A stretch of DNA of 64,000 nucleotides, taken from NCBI GenBank assembly GCA_951640165.1, contig OX621236.1, positions 28,760,948-28,824,947 of the forward strand. The letters run 5' to 3'. The position numbers were made by a program, and so were the translations under genes. A model generated the notes under the pieces. That model saw nothing but the letters and a program-made list of their open reading frames with translations. It was not told the DNA's origin and did not search any database. Origin of the DNA: Pseudoips prasinana (Eukaryota > Arthropoda > Insecta > Lepidoptera > Nolidae). Shown here piece by piece: positions 20,483 to 33,589 of this stretch (positions within the stretch are counted from its first letter, which is position 1; every line of letters begins with the position of its first letter).

Positions 20483-20501
20483 AGTTACAGGTGAAGAATA
20501 A

Positions 20502-20772
20502 AAAAACTGGCCAAGTGCGAGTCGGACTCGCGTACGAAGGGATTCGTACCATTATCTATAAAAACGAGCAAAAAATTCAAGTTTGTTTGTATGGGAGCCC
20601 CCTTAAATATTGATGTTATTTTGTTTATAGCGGCAACAGAAATACCTCATCTGTGAAAATTTCAACTGTCTAACTATCGCGGTTCATGAGATACAGCCTG
20701 GTGACAGACAGACAGACAGTAAAGGCTTAGTAATGGGGTCCCTTTTTACCCTTTGGGTACGGAAGCCTAAAA
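20502..20772 (+). mobile_element. Interspersed repeat with CGAGTCGGACTCG end
   Basis: Runs from aactggccaagtgcgagtcg through gtatgggagcccccttaaat and tcatgagatacagcctg to ccctttgggtacggaagcc. Reverse-oriented relative of 14602-14850, with most internal blocks aligned. Non-coding. Confidence 0.75.
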
Positions 20773-21478
20773 AGAGAAAGATGGAGTCAGACACTTGGTC
20801 TAACCATCTTGGTAATTGATTTTACGGAAATACTTAATTTTATTGAGATGAAGTCGCTTTATTAATTTCTGAGGCGGTAAATGACGATTTACCATTAAAA
20901 CATGATATATACAGCCTCCTGCTTTCAAGAAGTCGGTTAATAAGAGTAGAACGAAGATTTTGTCTAGCACAGATTCTTTTATACATCGTAAATCCTTCAC
21001 AAACAACGGAAATGCCAACAATATAAATGATGTATGAATAAAGAAATAACATATTATGCGTCTCACAGCCGAAAGCTGAAAGGATTGTCAAAGGAGTCAC
21101 TCAGCGCCTCAGCGGTGACTTATTTCTGAGAGCCTCTTTAATTAAACTGTTTTACACAAACGTAACTCGAGTTGTTTGACAGCGTGATCAACTTCAGGGA
21201 ACCTTCAGCTTCAAAAATTCAATTAAAGTGTATATAATAACAATATTCACCTTAAAAGCTGGTTAAACTAATATCTACGTATAACATTTATATATTAATA
21301 ATGTTTAGTGTGCAATTAATATCAAGTTTATTCTTAAATACATTTAAACTGTATTTATGTTCTACGGAGATTCGATGTAACAGTCAAACCGCTGACACGG
21401 TTTTGTGGGACATATATGCATAAACGATTAAAATTATATTTATAAAATAAATAAATAATAATAAAAAAACAAATGCAA
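20773..21478. other. Intergenic stretch, nothing recognised
   Basis: Two overlapping minus-strand frames of 86-88 codons (20800-21100) contain no motif and are probably chance. The rest is AT-rich. Confidence 0.4.
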
Positions 21479-21789
21479 TCTATACATATAATAAAATCGT
21501 AGGAAAGTCAAAACTGTACATTGAATATTTTTTTAAAAGGATACTTGGGGCGTGATCTACAATCGATATCGAAGCCAAAAATATAGATTTAAGAATTTTT
21601 GTCTGATTGTCTGTTATGTCCGGGCTAAACTCAAAAAGTACTGCATGGATTTGCTGCAATTTTTATATGAATATTACTAAGAGGTCGGGTCAACATATAG
21701 GCTACATATTATCACGCTATCATCTACAGGGGAGGAGCTGTAATAAATTTATAAAATTTAACGCGGGTAAAACCGCGGTGCACAGCTAG
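21479..21789 (+). mobile_element. Non-autonomous Helitron, type B, full length
   Basis: 311 bp from TCTATACATATAATAAAATC (after A) to hairpin acgcgggtaaaaccgcg, gtgcacag and CTAG (before T). Close relative of 3394-3695, so both termini are supported by two copies. Confidence 0.9.
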
Positions 21790-22744
21790 TATTATATAAA
21801 AAAGGAACATTTTTTTATTATTTTAGGCATTGGCAAGATCTACGTAGCTTTAAGTAACGAATTGGATCAAAAGTAGTATATGAAGTGAAACCCAGAAGTC
21901 AGTTGTAAGTATATTTAAATTTATGCGCTAATTTTAAATATTTTTGTATCAGATAAGTGTCAGGATAGCCCTTATATATTTTATAATATGATGTATTGCT
22001 ACAACTTCGATATTTTTACGTAAAAATCAAGTATTGGTAAAAAGTGGTAACAGAAACAAGACGCAAGCAAAAAATAGGTACAATGTTTAATAACCTGATT
22101 ACATTTAATTAAAAGATTATATTATTCGAAATCTATTAGTTAGTTCGACATAATAGGTTACGTACATTGCAAAATTTTCCTATATTTTTCTACTAATTTG
22201 TGCTGCATTATGTTGACATTTTCACAATCTCTTGACACTTCTCTATTAACATCACAATAATTTAAATCTTAATAACTTTAATGGATCAACACTTACATCT
22301 CATGTAACAACTGGTCATACAAATTCATTTCTGTTACAAATGTATGGCAAATGAACGACTTCATTTGACGTAATATACTCATACATTACATTCTTAAGTT
22401 GCCGTACTGCATTCAGACGTATGCAAGGAACGGGGCCTACGCTACGCGATTGTTGTCACATTTGGCTGGCGCTTTAAGTTGAACAATTTCATTTTGATTG
22501 TATTTTTGTATGTGTTGAGGTTTTTTGTGAGGGAATATCTACCAGAAAACGGGCAGTAGAGTCTCTCTGTGATCTATGACTATCGTAATGCGATCGTCAA
22601 CCCGTCTGCCAAGCGTAGCGATTATGGAATAACCTTCCAAATGATGCACACAATTCCATGGTGTAAATCTTTTGGGGTGGTATTTGTCCAACAGTGGTCG
22701 TCATTGAAGAGTATCACGCCAATAGTAATGTAGTAAGACATAAA
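21790..22744. other. Intergenic stretch, mostly unrecognised
   Basis: AT-rich; near 22600-22640 'aacccgtctgccaagcgtag' looks like a scrap of a lepidopteran LINE. No gene seen. Confidence 0.4.
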
Positions 22745-22985
22745 TTTCAATAATTAAACCTAAACATAATCTCCTTGACAATAACTTAATACAAGCTAGC
22801 TAAATATCACTACCATTATAAAATAAATTGTATAAATGTTTTAACATTCCGTGTACCTAAATATATGTAATAAGTAACTAGAAATAATAACTGTATTACT
22901 ACAAACATGTTCTGACTATTTACAAGCGCTTTTTTAAAGTCTACGTGAATAAAAATCTTTTTTATTTTATTTATAATACTTACTA
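22745..22985 (+). mobile_element. LINE-A 3' end, diverged copy
   Basis: Aligns with the last ~240 bp of 31476-31830 (ttgacaataacttaatacaa, gctagctaaatatca, gttctgactatttacaag, cgcttttttaaagtctacgt) and ends in a (TTTTAT)-like tail. Differs at many positions, so older than the copies at 3958 and 31.5 kb. Confidence 0.7.
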
Positions 22986-24283
22986 CCATTTTGCAAAATA
23001 AAATTAAATACTGTAGAAACGAAACTGACATTGTTCAGTGCTTACAGTAAAATATTTGTATATTATTTGTTTGTAAACATATCATCGAAAATAGACACGA
23101 TCTAAGAATTTTATTAAGAAATGTATGTAAAGTTATATATGTCTATTATAAAGTCAGCAACGACAATGTGTATATGTACTGTTAGAACCATAGATATACC
23201 AAACAGGTTACAGTTTTCTTTATATATTACATTAACTGCGCCTCACAATTGGTCTTACTAACTGCTATACTGTTAAAATGCAATGGGCGCCTCTAGTACC
23301 ATTGTTAAAAACATTTATGCACATTGCAAAGCAAGTCGGTTCGTGTTGAATCTGTTATTAAAATGTTTGGATTAGGTAAAGATGGGTATGCACTTATCGC
23401 ATTGAAAAAGCTATTGGGCACAATAAATGTATTTATTTAAATCCTTAGCACATCAATTTACAAGGGCATTCTCTACGAGACAACCATAGTAGGTGTACTA
23501 TAGAACGTTATCTGATAATCCTATACTAAACTATATATAGCAAAACAATAGAATAGCCGGCCTGTGAGGTACTGAATATATTGTTTAGATATTTTGAGAT
23601 GTGACCTATTAAACATTAATTTCAAATAGGTCATCTCTAGACCTAGTGCTGACATTGTATTTAATAGCCTGGTATTTATAAATCCTATTAAGTTTTCTGT
23701 GAACCGATAATAGTGATTTTTTAAATATACATATGCTTTTATTTTTGAAATGGAATACTTATGGAAAATTCCTACCTTGAAAACTTTTTTATATATTTAC
23801 CAATGGAAAACAGCTAAATACAATTTTACAATGAGTTAGGACAGGATGATTCTCCAATTGAAAGTTATCACTTATAGAACATCAAGAAAGTAATTCAATA
23901 GTTTTTAATAAAATATAATTGAAATCGCGGAATAATGTGCTTATTTCGAATCGAAAATTATTGTACACAGACGGTACATTGATTGAATCTGAAAATAAAC
24001 TGTATGATGGGCCTACAAATTACTTTATTTTGACTGGAGTTTGTGTAACAGAAGTAGTACTTTCAGAATTGCATTTATGAATACGGCTAACTGTAGATAC
24101 TTAACATTTTTACTTTAACTCATTTGTGTCGGTAGTAGAAGTCAGTTCCAATGGTAGTGGACATCGTAATGTTAAAGTATCACGTAATTGACATTACGCC
24201 TGTTATCTAATGAATAACTTAAGGCAGAGCAAGTTAAACGTACAATATAGCTTTAATATGCATTTTCTCCCTATCTTACTGTC
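22986..24283. other. Intergenic stretch, nothing recognised
   Basis: AT-rich with no frame or repeat that I can support. Confidence 0.45.
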
Positions 24284-24379
24284 ATATTTGATATCCACAT
24301 ACATGACATGTGGATATCAAATATACCTAGTTTAATTGGGATACCTCGGAAGCCAACCGAGGTCTCCCAATTAAACTAG
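24284..24379. repeat. Two back-to-back hairpins
   Basis: Hairpin 1: 24284-24300 and 24308-24324 are perfect 17-bp inverted arms around a 7-nt loop. Hairpin 2: 24327-24349 and 24357-24379 are 23-bp arms with one mismatch, again around a 7-nt loop. Only two bases separate them. No flanking duplication or coding frame was seen. Confidence 0.9.
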
Positions 24380-26149
24380 ACAAATTAGTGTTTGTACCTA
24401 AGTTATATCACAGAGAGAATTTATCCTTTTTTGTAATATATATAATATACGTATGTGTTTCGACTTTTGTTTCTGTACAAGTATCCTGTATGCCTATGTA
24501 TTAGTTCAAATAAACTTTTTGACATTAAAAATATTTTTGAAGAATGTATTAGCATGTAAGTAAGTAGATAAATAAGTAAGTTAGTATTTATTTCGCTTAA
24601 AAACGTGGTACATACAGGATGTTTACATAAGGTTTAAGTTCACACATTTTGTCTACAGAGACATGCGAATATTTTTATTTAATATCTTAAATCAATAGAC
24701 ATTAATTAAAGGGCAAGACTGGGTGGCGTTCATCCTATTCTAATAAATAGATGTACGTCTGCATTATTAATACATCTTACTTTACTTTTTGTGAGATCGT
24801 TGAATAGTAAAATAAGTCATTTGTCAAGGCATGGAAAAGTTTCATCCTATTTCCGAACTTTGTGGGTTTCATAAAAATTTGGAAATAGAATTGTTTGTCG
24901 ACATATGATATCGGATCAACATGGTTATTTAAATTCGTGGAGTAGAATGTAGATACAAATTTGATAGCTTCTACTGAGATTCTTAGATGCACTTGACAGT
25001 AATGCCTAAATAGATGCCGTGAACACAGATATTTCCAAAGCAATTTTAGCTTAGTCGTTGTGAAATCAATACGATATAAAGATCTAACTACTGATATTGA
25101 TGACAATGGGATTAAGAAATTTTTAGATATCGTCGGACTATTAAACATAGAACGGTGATTGGTTCAAGTTGTATCGGAGATCCCGTTACTCTAGATGCAA
25201 TTATAAAATGTATAAAAATAACTTATAAACAAGAAAAATAAGTGATCGGTCATTTTAAGCAATTTAACTTTTAAATCATAAATATTATCCTTATTGAGAC
25301 AAAATGTACTCTCCAGTGATTTAAAATTTCCTGCTGTGTGTATATATTTCGATTTGACAGAATCAACACTCAATTAACGAATTCTTTGATGTCACAAATA
25401 TTATGACCTTCTTTTCGTAAAACATTTTCTCAGCGTGTTTTTAAAACAGATTGGAATTTCAATTTGTAACAGGTATAACCATTTCTGATTTGTAGGATTA
25501 TATAAAAGTACATAATCATAGTTTGATTTATAACTGATTTCGTACTGACATTTTGTTCAGTTCAATATTCCAATTAGACTTAACAAAATCCCTACTACTT
25601 TGATCCCGGTACAGTAAAAGACAATGTATAAAGTTTGTGTGTGTCTGTAATAAGAATGTCATTATTTCTAGTCAATCCTTAGGTTGTCTAAAAAAGATTG
25701 CTGACTGCGATAAGAACTTGTATGTAATTCTGCTGTTATGTATCATGTAGCTTTGGTGTGTTATAAAGACTATTTACACTATCTATCTTACTCTTAAACA
25801 CATGAACATATTTCAATGTGGTTTTGAACTTAAACTTGATTTAATCGAGATGATCTTATGTTTGATAAAAATCTGTTACGCCGTTCAACATGTAGCCTTT
25901 TGGTAGTAGTGATCACAGGTTTAGACAGTGAGACTATTGTTTGATGGAAAGAGTATGAATTCTTGTTTTACTACCCCACCATAAACAATACTGGCTTTAT
26001 GTAAAATAACCGCCACCGTTCCGCCAGAAACTCAACATACGCTTTATCTAAACTTCAGGAACTTACTAAGTACCCCATTTCCGTTCCGTCTAACATGACA
26101 AAAACAACACAAGTCCATCCCTAGTTTCGGCGCCAAGTTGTCTGCCCAA
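24380..26149. other. Intergenic stretch, no supported gene
   Basis: AT-rich. A 123-codon minus-strand frame (24777-25148) has no family resemblance or splice context. A fragment near 25678-25730 faintly resembles the 54-bp minisatellite unit (gctgactgcgataagaact). Confidence 0.4.
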
Positions 26150-26458
26150 ACTACAAACTGCGTACAAAGTTGTGTTTTCAAGTTATGAGGGTGGCTTTAG
26201 GCGGGCGGCATTCGGCGGCACAAACGCGCGCGACGCCGCCCGGGACGACCGCGCTCCTCACCATGTAAACCAACCATACGAACGTACAAAATGTTTCACT
26301 AAAAACATACTAAAAACTAAACTATAAGTTACAAAACTACCAGCAATCGTGAGCCTGCGATGCAATACAAATCTTATTCTACTTAAAATAAAGTTTGTAG
26401 TAGTTTGAAAGTATATTTACGTGTTAGTTGTTGTTGTGGTTATGGTCGACTTGTAAAG
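26150..26458 (+). promoter_or_regulatory. Candidate promoter and non-coding first exon
   Basis: A GC- and CpG-rich patch (about 26197-26262, with gcgggcggcattcggcggca and cgcgcgcgacgccgcc) stands out in AT-rich surroundings. It is followed at 26458/26459 by a consensus splice donor, AAAG then GTAAGT, and a strongly AT-rich downstream stretch as expected for an intron. The segment contains an ATG directly followed by TAA (26263-26268) in a caccATG context and a four-codon frame (26442-26456), so any exon here would be 5' UTR or non-coding RNA. No downstream coding exon was identified, and the transcription start is not known. Confidence 0.4.
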
Positions 26459-27869
26459 GTAAGTTCATTTTAATCTTTTTAATTAATTTTAAAATAAAAA
26501 TTTTAAAATTTTCTACCTACCGCAAATCAATGAAACTCATATTTAATATATCTCTTCAAATTGATTATGATGTCAATCATCAGAATTATGGGCAAACTAA
26601 ATATTAATGTAGGCAAATAAACAATGATAATATATATCTAATTTAGAGAAATTCAGGAAAATAATTATAATTTTTCAAACTAACTCAGTTATTTTTTATT
26701 ATAAAAAGAGAACGTTTCTTACTAGAATCGGATTCGGTTTAATAATTGTATAGGTATTAAATTATTATAATTAACTATATTAACAATTAATACGATTCTA
26801 AAAAGAAATAATTTAAAAAAGGGAATTAAAGTAACAACCTTTAAAATAAAAAAAAATAATGTATAATCTAGTGCCCCATAAATTCTACTCTTAACTCTCT
26901 ATCTATTCTAATTATGTAATTTATTTACATTTCACAAATGGTAAATATTTTGTTTTATAGGTAAGAACATCATACACCCTGTAGCGCACAGCAGAACTTA
27001 TTAATACATTATAATAGCTTAATAACAAAAAATAATTATATAAATGACTCCACAGTGTTTGTGCCGTTTACTACAAGGGTGACAAAATTTTCAAGAAGGA
27101 TTTGGTGGTAACGCCAAAATCTCCACACATCTTTTAACCCCAAGGTTAGCTCACAATATTTCATTCCTCGTGTAGTACTTATATTCGTTACCGATCTGTC
27201 AAAACTCAGCAAAGTTAAACACACAGTCACATAGAGATAATTTTTAAATGTGAGTGTTTCTGATTTGTTCCCGGTTAATCATCAAAAATCGGGCGCACTT
27301 TGATTACTCGCATACTACTTCTTCACTAATGTTACCCTTTCAAGGATGAGAATTAGAAATAAGGGTGATCATTTAATGACCTCTCAGATCACTTTTCTTA
27401 GGTTTCTCTCTGAAATCTGAAATCTGAAAATCTACTAGGCTAAACCTAATCTACCTAACTAGCTTTGCCCTGACATTTAATATCACTTTAGTAGTATTAA
27501 AGCTAAGTTGTCTCCATTTCATCCTAACGATATTACTAATCCAAGTTTCACACTTAAAATTTTGACAGCTTGGGGGGAAAGGTTGTCATATAGTCATAAT
27601 TAATTTATAATTAATGTAAATGAAAAAATATTTTATATGCGGATATAATTGCTTGGTAGGTGTCGAAACTTCTTAATCGTTGTTTGTTAATTAGTTATAA
27701 GTTTGGTTAAGGAATTGATGTGCCATTTTATATTATTAAATATTATACAGGCTTTTGGTAATTGGTGATCAGCGTCCCATTTCGTGGTTCTGTACCTACT
27801 GCTAATTGACCACAATAAACATGAAAACAAAGTTAAATTGCGATACGTAGTAGGGTACAACGAAAACTA
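26459..27869. other. Possible intron or intergenic sequence
   Basis: Very AT-rich, starting at the donor described for the upstream segment. No exon could be identified in it. Confidence 0.4.
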
Positions 27870-28172
27870 ACTATGCTATAACACGCTTCCTAATGATATT
27901 GGAGAATTGTCTACGAATAAGTTTAAAAGAATTATTAAAGACAAATTGTGTAGCATATTACAACATTTCTGATTATTTAAGAGTTAAAAGTGCTTGGGAT
28001 TGAGTTAATCTTAAGTATATTTTATTTAAAAAAAGGATTCCTACTGAGTTTTCTGGCAGTGTTTCTCAGTAGCTGCCACGTCATACACTGCACGGTAGGG
28101 TAAAAAAAAATACGATTCCCCATAAACGTAAAATTATTACGGAATAAAAGATCTTTGACTTTGACTATTATT
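27870..28172 (+). mobile_element. LINE-C 3' end with TTTGAC tail
   Basis: The remnant reads like the C-terminus LPNDIGELSTNKFKRIIKDK, with frameshifts after it. It then has the block attcctactgagttttctgg, ctgccacgtcatacactgca, and a tail gatctttgactttgacta. The minus-strand relative at 37205-37640 shares all blocks. Jockey/CR1-like LINE, 5'-truncated. Confidence 0.75.
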
Positions 28173-29639
28173 TAAAACATATTATATTATATGCTATATA
28201 AAACCACGGTTTTATATAAATTGTCGTGTAATACGGGGTAGTTCAAGGCAAAATATCGGATGTTTTGTCATTGTGGCCTCCGACTGCAAGACTTGCTTTT
28301 GTATTTTGACTATTTGTATTGGGACTTTTCTAGCAAGTAAAATACCCAGTATTAGACCGAGACTGTAAGTTAGCGATGTCATACACCCATGTCACAGGAA
28401 ACGGCCATCCCATCCCATGAGATTATGCGTATGAGTACATCTGTGTTTGAGCATACACTCCTGCCCACAGTCCTATAATATGGTCTGCATATTTGACTAG
28501 TAAAAACTCGGCAATGAGCCTTAATTAAATTTCAAAAACTAATTTACAATGCGCAAACGGTTTCATTAAAATTATCGCTTGTTTATAAATATGTGTTAAC
28601 TATTAACACGGCAATTGCCACTGCTATTTGACACAGTGTAAACAAGCTGTCCTTTTGACCTGTTTTTTTTGGCTTACCAAGACAATATAGCAAATTAGTA
28701 AACGATCTACTTGATGGTAAGCATAAGTCATATGCCTTACCCATTACCGACCTTTTAAATATCGTGTCTACGTTTTTAATTCGCTTTCGCAAAACGTATT
28801 GATGACTTATATGAGAGCGCTCATTCTCAAACCACTAAAAGGGGCTGTATTCGTCGTATATAAGTACACGTTTTTACTTATATTCTGGTTATTTCTATGC
28901 TCTGAGTAGTTAGTATTCAACGCTGCTATTCAACGTATTCCCTACAAAGCCAACTTGTAACATGAAAAGCTCGTATGATTTCCTAACATGCGTAAACCTC
29001 GTTAAGAACGGATTTGCCAGAATAAAATGTGTGTATTAAGGTGTGAAAATGAGGGAGGGTTATTAGCGTGTAACATTAATATATATTTGAATAGCAATTT
29101 CCTGAAATATATTAATGCCTTTTCATGTGGTATATGGTACCATTCATGAACTGCGTAGCTTGTAGATTATAGATTAAAACATGATGACGTGTCGTTGACG
29201 CCACAGAGAAGAAAATCTTCTAGCACATGGTGTATGATATCTATTTTTTGTAATATTTGACCATTTTTTATAAGTATACAATAAGTATTATAATGGATAC
29301 ACTTTATGTATTATTCACAAAATTATAATATAATTTAAATATTAAAACGAAACCTTACGCTAAATGTTCTACCATTGGTAACGTCACAGGAATACTGGCA
29401 GCATTGCCACGCTGTATGGCAATGCTTAAATGTATGGTAAAATATTTGCCAGCATATTTTTGACCCTCGGTCTCCATGTCCCCAACGATGCCACCCCAAA
29501 AGGCACAAATATGGAACTGCTGTCTAGTGTGCTATATTTGCACCTCTTGAGAGTCTCAGCTGATTCAGTCGTCGCGCCAGCCTTATTTTACGATCCGGGA
29601 AGATGAGACAACTGTGAGAGATGAGTGTGGATAATAATT
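28173..29639. other. Intergenic stretch, no supported gene
   Basis: AT-rich. The piece near 28670-28760 (ggtaagcataagtcatatgc) may be an old LINE scrap. No open gene. Confidence 0.4.
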
Positions 29640-31144
29640 GTATTGTGATTGTGATTGCTACAATCCTTGCAGCCATCTTCAATGGCTGTATAAGTGATGG
29701 TGTCTTTCCCGATTTAATGAAAATAAGTAAGATAATACCCATTTTCAAGGCAGGTTGTTCAAAAAATGCCACGAATTATAGGCCTATCTCAATACTGCCA
29801 GCTTTAAGTAAAATATTTGAAAAGCTGATGCTCAGCCAAATGTTGTCGCACTTTAACGTGAATGAGATATTGCATAACAAGCAGTTCGGGTTTACAAGGG
29901 GCCGCTCTACTCAGGATGCAGGTTGCACATTAATTAGGTCAATATTGGAGGCTTGGGAGGGATCACAGGATGCGCTGGGAGTTTTCTGTGATCTCTCTAA
30001 GGCTTTCGATTGCGTTGATCATCGTACGCTCGTTGTTAAACTGAAGTACTATGGAATATCTGGCACATCTCTTGATCTTGTGATGTCCTATTTATCGGGG
30101 CGACAACAGATGGTTTCGATAGGCGGTGTCACTTTGGCACGTCATCCTGTGAAAATGGGGGTGCCCCAGGGGTCTATATTGGGCCCATTTTTATTTCTAG
30201 TTTATATAAATGATCTCCCTTATCTGGTAGAGAAAGTATCAGAGATAGTTTTGTTCGCTGATGATACGTCGCTCATATTTAAAGTAAATAGAAAGGATAA
30301 AGATCTTATTGAGCATAATAAAACACTCAGCTTTATATCAGAATGGTTTTCGGCAAATAATCTCTTGTTAAATGCAGGGAAAACTAAATGCATCAGGTTC
30401 TCATTGCCGAATGTGACTCAAATTGTACCAACAGTTGCACTTAATGCGAAAATATTAGATTTAGTCCCATCGACCGTATTTTTAGGATTGACACTTGATT
30501 CAAAATTGCAATGGGGTCCTCAGATTGAAAAGTTAGCAGGTAAATTAAGTTCGGCTTCCTATGCTGTCTGGAAAATAAGGCAATTGTCAGATGAACAAAC
30601 TGCTAGATTAGTGTATTTCGCGTACTTTCATAGCATTATGTCGTATGGCATTCTGCTGTGGGGTTCGGCGGCTGACATAGGTACTATTTTTGTATTGCAG
30701 AAAAGAGCAGTCAGAGCCATTTATGGTTTAGGCAGTCGCGATTCTTTGCGAAATTTGTTTAAAGAAATAAATATACTTACTGTGCCATCGGAATATATAT
30801 ATCAGAATATAATGTTTGTTAGAAAAAATATTCATAATTATAAAAAGAAAAGTGAACTGCATAATATAAATACTAGGAATAAAAACAAACTAGCCATGCC
30901 AGGCTTTAGAGTAAGCAAAACTAATAAATCATTTTTAGGAAATTGTATTAGGTTTTATAACAAGCTTCCTACTCAAATTACTGATCTGCCTGACACAAGT
31001 TTTAAAACACATATTAAACGTGTACTTATGGCTAGGGGTTATTACACCACTAAAGAGTATATCGATGACAAAGACGTCTGGCTCTCACTTCCTACCTGCA
31101 CATTGCTCGCTGGAGATCTTGTAGCCATATATAGACATGACTGA
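29621..31144 (+). CDS. Jockey/CR1-like LINE reverse transcriptase (truncated)
   Basis: A 507-codon frame encoding most of a non-LTR reverse transcriptase and its C-terminal region. Landmarks by residue: NYRPISILP at 52-60, QFGF near 88, DLSKAFDCVD at 124-133, GVPQGS at 180-185, FADD at 212-215 (the catalytic pair), and GLTLD near 290. The tail contains RFYNKLP, a segment shared with other LINE ends in this window. The endonuclease domain and the start of the RT are missing, so the methionine at 29621 is not a real start; recognisable RT sequence begins near 29665. No stops or frameshifts interrupt the remaining frame. The product would be inactive for lack of the N-terminal half. Confidence 0.9.
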   Translation: MSVDNNCIVIVIATILAAIFNGCISDGVFPDLMKISKIIPIFKAGCSKNATNYRPISILPALSKIFEKLMLSQMLSHFNVNEILHNKQFGFTRGRSTQDAGCTLIRSILEAWEGSQDALGVFCDLSKAFDCVDHRTLVVKLKYYGISGTSLDLVMSYLSGRQQMVSIGGVTLARHPVKMGVPQGSILGPFLFLVYINDLPYLVEKVSEIVLFADDTSLIFKVNRKDKDLIEHNKTLSFISEWFSANNLLLNAGKTKCIRFSLPNVTQIVPTVALNAKILDLVPSTVFLGLTLDSKLQWGPQIEKLAGKLSSASYAVWKIRQLSDEQTARLVYFAYFHSIMSYGILLWGSAADIGTIFVLQKRAVRAIYGLGSRDSLRNLFKEINILTVPSEYIYQNIMFVRKNIHNYKKKSELHNINTRNKNKLAMPGFRVSKTNKSFLGNCIRFYNKLPTQITDLPDTSFKTHIKRVLMARGYYTTKEYIDDKDVWLSLPTCTLLAGDLVAIYRHD

Positions 31145-31830
31145 TCTGCTGTGTTACGTGAACTATCTGTAAATGATTGCTATCATATACTTAATTTAAA
31201 ATTATTGACTCTGTCTCAAAATGAATAATGTTATTGTTTCGAAGATTTTCTTTTGTATACCTAAATATAATCTAAAATAATAAGCATTCAGACAACCGAT
31301 CGAGCATATATTGTGTTTGCCTACTAAATAATTACTCTAATTGGACCAAATCCCGTGTTCATGCCCGCTTGAGTATGTTTCGCCGTCTCAACTGGGTCGT
31401 GTTGAAACCGGTAGTAGATGAACCCACTGAGTTTGTTTCGCTGGGTCTTCTCAGTTGGGGCGCATTGGATCCGGTGGTAGCATTAAAGCGCGACCGTCGT
31501 TATTAACACAAGGTCCGTCATAATAATAATACCTTTAATATAGACAGAACCATTGACAATATGTAGTAAAAATATTAGACTTAAACTAGATAATTAAACA
31601 TAATCTCTTGACAATAACTTGATACGAGCTAGCTAAATATCATTTCTGTAATAAAATAAATTTTATAAATGTTTTCATACAAGATGTACCTAAATATCTA
31701 TGTTACTAGAAATAATATCTAATGTATACAACTATATTACTACAAACATGTTCTGACTATTTACAAGCGCTTTTTTAAAGTCTACGTGAATAAAAACCTT
31801 TTTTATTTATTTTATTTATTTATTTAATGA
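29640..31830 (+). mobile_element. LINE-A, 5'-truncated Jockey/CR1-like element
   Basis: Extends from the truncated RT frame through about 690 bp of 3' UTR to a (TTTA)n tail ending near 31830. The last 355 bp recur at 3958-4308 and 22745-22985, each starting at a different 5' point but ending in the same tail, which defines the 3' end of the element. The exact 5' junction (29600-29660) and target duplication were not resolved. Confidence 0.75.
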
Positions 31831-31882
31831 GTAATGTATTTTACTATCAATTCCAATATACGGCCTGTTTATCGAGGAAGAT

Positions 31883-31962
31883 CCACGAGGAAATGACGAA
31901 TTTGCGCGTTTTGGTACATTGCTAAATGTACCAAAACGCGTAAATTCACCAGTTCTTCGTGG
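31883..31962. repeat. Hairpin with 38-bp arms
   Basis: The core arms 31905-31920 and 31925-31940 are perfect 16-bp complements around the 4-nt loop gcta. The pairing continues outward to 31883 and 31962 with about six mismatches. The + strand is also open from about 31835 through the hairpin into the neighbouring (TA)n tract. Confidence 0.85.
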
Positions 31963-32067
31963 CCTTACGCGTATTAACCCTCAATTGGAAGCTAATCCAG
32001 ATTGTGATATATTTGTAGATAGATGGAATAAATCATGTTCATTTCACTACTATTACTATTTTGTCAA

Positions 32068-33589
<1,522 letters not shown>

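Noticed and set aside
24777..25148. 123-codon minus-strand frame
   Set aside because: No recognisable motif, no splice sites and no neighbouring exons; composition is typical of AT-rich filler.
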